Assembly: GCF_025399195.1 (NCBI RefSeq)
Contig: NW_026252092.1
Span: 372,001 to 436,000, forward strand
Length of the DNA: 64,000 bases
From: Umbelopsis ramanniana AG
Lineage: Eukaryota > Mucoromycota > Umbelopsidomycetes > Umbelopsidales > Umbelopsidaceae
Direction of reading: 5' to 3'
Position numbers and translations under genes: made by a program. Below, piece by piece: positions 60,743-64,000 of this stretch (its first letter is position 1; the number at the start of each line of letters is the position of its first letter). A model generated the notes under the pieces. That model made no database searches and was not told where the DNA came from. It saw nothing but the letters and a program-made list of their open reading frames with translations.

Positions 60743-61110
60743 ATGTATACCCAAAGAAACGCAGTGCCTTCATGCAGTTACCAATATACATCATTGCCAT
60801 AAAAGATGTTTATAATAAAGCTTTACTTTTTACATCGGTTTCGAAATCGCTCCATTTTTTAGAGATAGACTACTCACTATTCCATTTCACTTTGGCCCAC
60901 TTTCCAGAACGCGAACGTATTCTTAAAAGCATGGGATGCTACAGCAAGCGGTGGTCGTAAGTACTCGTCCGTATTTGATGCTCGGTCGCTGTATTTGACT
61001 TTGACGACAGAAATTCTCGCGAGTCTAGTCATGTTCTATTTTCATTCACGTTATAAAAGTACGCTCTACAAAGTTCATTATTCTAATTTTTGGTATTGTA
61101 CAGGGTATCA
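60743..61110. other. Convergent 3' spacer between VPS13 and the Fun30-like gene
   Basis: Two 3' ends face each other. An AATAAA at 60814-60819 suits VPS13 mRNA end formation. A short ORF here (60772-60960) has no coding support. Confidence 0.6.
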
Positions 61111-64000
61111 TTAGATGTGGAGTGCACTTTCTACAAGAGATTTTAGATTTGGTTCGCTATCGGCGTCTTCTTCATCCGATTCGTTTTCTCGCCCAAATGA
61201 AACGCTTTGATCCAGGCGCAATTTCACCTCTGCCATTTGAAAAATGTTTTCTTCAACAGTATTCTCTGATACTAGTCGGATAACTGTCACGTCTCTCGCT
61301 TGGCCCACACGATGCGCTCGATCCTCGGCTTGCTTATCGTTGTGGGGGTTTGGATCTAAGTCGTAAAGAATGACCGTGCTATAGGCACCATCAATAAATG
61401 TGACTCAAGTCAGTATGTAGAAAATGGATCAGTACTTACTTTGCGGCAGTCAAGTTAATACCAAATCCTCCAGCTTTGGTACTCAATAAGAAAACGGTAA
61501 TGTCTGGGTCGGCACTGAAATCATCAATGAGGTCTTGGCGCGTGTCGACTTTGCTGCTTCCGTCCAACCTAGAGTATCGGAAGCCCATTTTGCCAAGGAC
61601 ATCTTCAAGGACATCCAGCATCATTGTAAACTGACTAAATACTAACACACGGTCTCCCTGCAAAGGTAGTTCTAGTCAGCGGTGACTCGTCGTTGATATT
61701 GGCGTCTTATCACTATGCTCACCTTTTCCTTCATTTCTGTGAGAAGTTGTTCCAGAACTCGAACTTTTCCTGAATCCATAATTTCATCATTTGACAATGC
61801 CCACTGTTTGATCGTTCTATGAGCGAGACAAAGCTTGTGCAGCTCAAAATCGGTCATGACTGACATGTCTTCGAAAATAAACTTTTCTTCAGAATCCCAA
61901 TATTGCTCCTCCTAATATGAAGCTAGTGTAAGCGAAAATACGAAGGTACATTCACCTTCCTAAATGACGTTACTTACTCTCATAATTGCTTTCGACATTT
62001 GCCGCAGAATATCATCTGTGTATATACTTCTTAAAAGTAGCGGATGTATGGCGGCCTTGCGGAGATTCATTAAGATGTTGACAGCTTTAGATGGCTTTGA
62101 CACAGAAGCATCTTCGCTGGTTTTCAAAACATTATTTGCTTCAATGATATCTATTTCGCCATCACTTTTGTTATCAGAAGTCTTCAGCGACTTCTTGGAG
62201 TCTTCAACGACCTTTTTGTAAACGGCCGCCTGCCTATCCGACATTGGACATCGCTTGAGAACATGGAGTTTTGAAGGCAAATCGGTGTACACTTGAGATT
62301 TTTGTCGTCTAAGAACAAAAGGAGTCATGATTTTTTTCGCACGTTTTATACGCTCCATGGATAACATTTGTGCAATGTTTGTTGAGCCGGCTGGGGCCTT
62401 TGTTTGCATCGACTTTGGCGGTTCTTTCTTATTATTTACTGTTTGCCTGATTTTGAAAATCTTTGTCAGTTCTTCTTGGTTGTTTTTGAACATACTTGGT
62501 AGAATAAACGTCAGAAGCGAAACGAGTTCTTGTAAATTGTTTTGAAGAGGCGTTCCAGTCAATAGCAATCTGAACGAGCTTGGTATAGCCATAAGATGCT
62601 GATATCGAGCGCTTGTACAGTTCTTCACCATATGGCCTTCGTCCAAAATAGTGACATCAAAGTTCAGCTTTCTGAGGAACTTGCGGTCCATTTCAGCTCC
62701 AGTAGCCATCTGATATGTAGTAACCAATATAGACCAGGTTGTATCCTCTCGTAGATCGTATCGTAGTCTTCTTCGCTCAACCTGGCTGCCGAAGTAGGAT
62801 CGAACATCTAAGGATGGGCAAAACTTTTGAAATTCTCGCAGCCAGTTTTCCAGTGTTGATGATGGAACAACGACAAGGTGCGGTCCTGTACTGCCTTGAC
62901 TGACCAGTTGAGCCAAAAATCCAATGACTTGTGCTGTCTTACCCAAGCCCATCTCATCCGCTAGGATTCCAGATAATTTCATTCTGTAGAGCAGCAAAAT
63001 CCAATTGACGCCAAATACTTGATAGCCCTTCAGAGTGATTTCAGAGCTCATCAAGTCAGGCTGCTTATATAAGTAGCCCTCCATGGCTACCTTCAATATC
63101 GCATCTTCTGAAACAGATTGGTCCTCCCCATTTTGTTCTTTCTTATTCCATATTTGCATCACCTTTTCGATTCGAGTGCCAATCTTTTCAATATCATCAA
63201 TCAACTTATCGACTGCTGAATATCCTTGCATCATTTCTCTGTGCGCATTGATAAAACGTTCTCCTAAGCCCTTCGTAATCTTGAGCTTTCGCTGCAAGTC
63301 GTCTATATCTCGAAAAGGTCGAAGTTCGTTTATGATCGTTTCCGCTTGTTCAATAGTACAAGCCGTAATATCCTGAATATCCTGATATGAAGATTCATTG
63401 AAAAAATCCACAGTTTGTTTGTCGCTTTCCATTTGGTCGTCAAGAGCAAAATCTGTATCCGATGCTGCATCTGAGCTTCCGTCGTCAGTCGATATCGCTT
63501 CTTCGGAGTCGGAGTCAACAGCAATGACTCTTCGTCGCCTCAACATGTTTTTTGAAGGCTCCTCATTTGCAGACTTTGCGATCTGCATCTTCGTATCTCG
63601 AATAGGTACCGTACTTCCAATATTTGTTGATTTTGATAATGCTGATGGGCTACTATGCAAAACTTCGTTGCTAGTTACTTTACTCTGGCTTGGTGTTTCG
63701 CTTGGTGGAGGCTTTAAGTACCGTCTCATTAAGAGTTCGCTAGCTGCCTTGACACGCAGACCGTTAGCCCGCACTAATGCCTGAGTTATTTCAGCACGAG
63801 TGACAGATGGGAATGAGAGCTGTAGGCTATCTACTTTTTTCTCCAGTTCAAGATCTAATGTCGGTCTTCGTGGTCCTGATTCGTCGATATGCGAAGACTG
63901 AGATCGCATTTTCTTGTTTGCCGATCTGGAGGAAATGTCACTACCATCTGTTTGTGAGGGTGACTCGTCCTGTGACGAGTAGTCTTTATCTGATTCAGAA
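61111..64000 (-). CDS. SNF2-family chromatin remodeller, Fun30/SMARCAD1-like, N-terminus beyond window
   Basis: The frame is open through the right edge (upstream reading [20 protein letters not shown]), so the start is outside. Visible order: a CUE-like ubiquitin-binding segment ([20 protein letters not shown], then [12 protein letters not shown]); an acidic Ser/Asp region; a helix-hairpin-helix-like stretch ([20 protein letters not shown]); the SNF2 ATPase with motif [10 protein letters not shown], box II DEGH and motif [14 protein letters not shown]; and, after several introns, the C-terminal lobe ([47 protein letters not shown]). CUE plus DEGH identifies the Fun30/SMARCAD1/ETL1 subfamily, which aids heterochromatin maintenance and DNA-end resection. 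Introns lie near 61309-61440, 61660-61730 and 61915-61978. Confidence 0.92.

Noticed and set aside
1-64000. Transposon, virus-like element or CRISPR array
   Set aside because: No transposase, integrase, reverse transcriptase or capsid-like reading frames, no long terminal or inverted repeats, and no regularly spaced repeats were seen.

Overview
The window reads as nuclear DNA of a filamentous fungus. Genes are dense and lie on both strands. Most are split by short introns (about 50-125 nt) with GTAAGT-like donors, CTAAC/CTGAC-like branch sites and AG acceptors. The chitin-directed GH18 enzyme with a CBM19-type tail, the SMPD4-like protein, the GCK-VI (OSR1/SPAK-like) kinase and the moderately AT-rich base composition suggest an early-diverging lineage such as Mucoromycota. 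That placement is inferred from gene content, not from a search. I saw no rRNA, tRNA, CRISPR array, transposon or virus-like element.

Layout, left to right: a helical-repeat (PPR-like) protein cut by the left edge (-); a zinc-dependent polyol dehydrogenase (-); an OSR1/SPAK-type Ste20 kinase (-), head to head with an F-box/WD40 protein (+); an RS/RRM RNA-binding protein (+); a secreted GH79 glucuronidase-like enzyme (-); an MFSD5/MOT2-type transporter (+); a membrane-anchored GH27 alpha-galactosidase (+); a universal stress protein (-); an AIM34-like SAP-domain protein (+); a membrane alpha/beta hydrolase of prenylcysteine-methylesterase type (-), head to head with a large disordered Arg/Ser-rich protein (+); an SMPD4-like protein (+); the NEDD8-E1 regulatory subunit (-), head to head with a remarkable bromodomain + kinase + AT-hook protein (+); a GH18 chitinase (+); a Reb1/TTF-I-like Myb factor (+); a WDR44-like WD40 protein (-); the giant lipid-transfer protein VPS13 (+, about 12 kb); and a Fun30/SMARCAD1 chromatin remodeller (-) running off the right edge.

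Most genes are housekeeping and are not functionally clustered. Two loose themes stand out. GH79, MFS transporter and GH27 lie side by side (11.8-20.4 kb) with long intergenic gaps. Four chromatin or rDNA-type proteins occur in the right half (bromodomain-kinase, Reb1-like, Fun30-like) and left half (RS/RRM factor). For most genes I rebuilt the exon chain by hand from splice sites and frame. Where exon lengths were summed they gave whole numbers of codons. The best candidate for something undescribed is the bromodomain-kinase-AT-hook protein at 33178-38515. Its kinase lacks the usual beta-3 lysine and has a lysine in the WNK-like position. Second is the OSR1/SPAK-like kinase, whose own tail carries five RF-x-[I/V/L] motifs.
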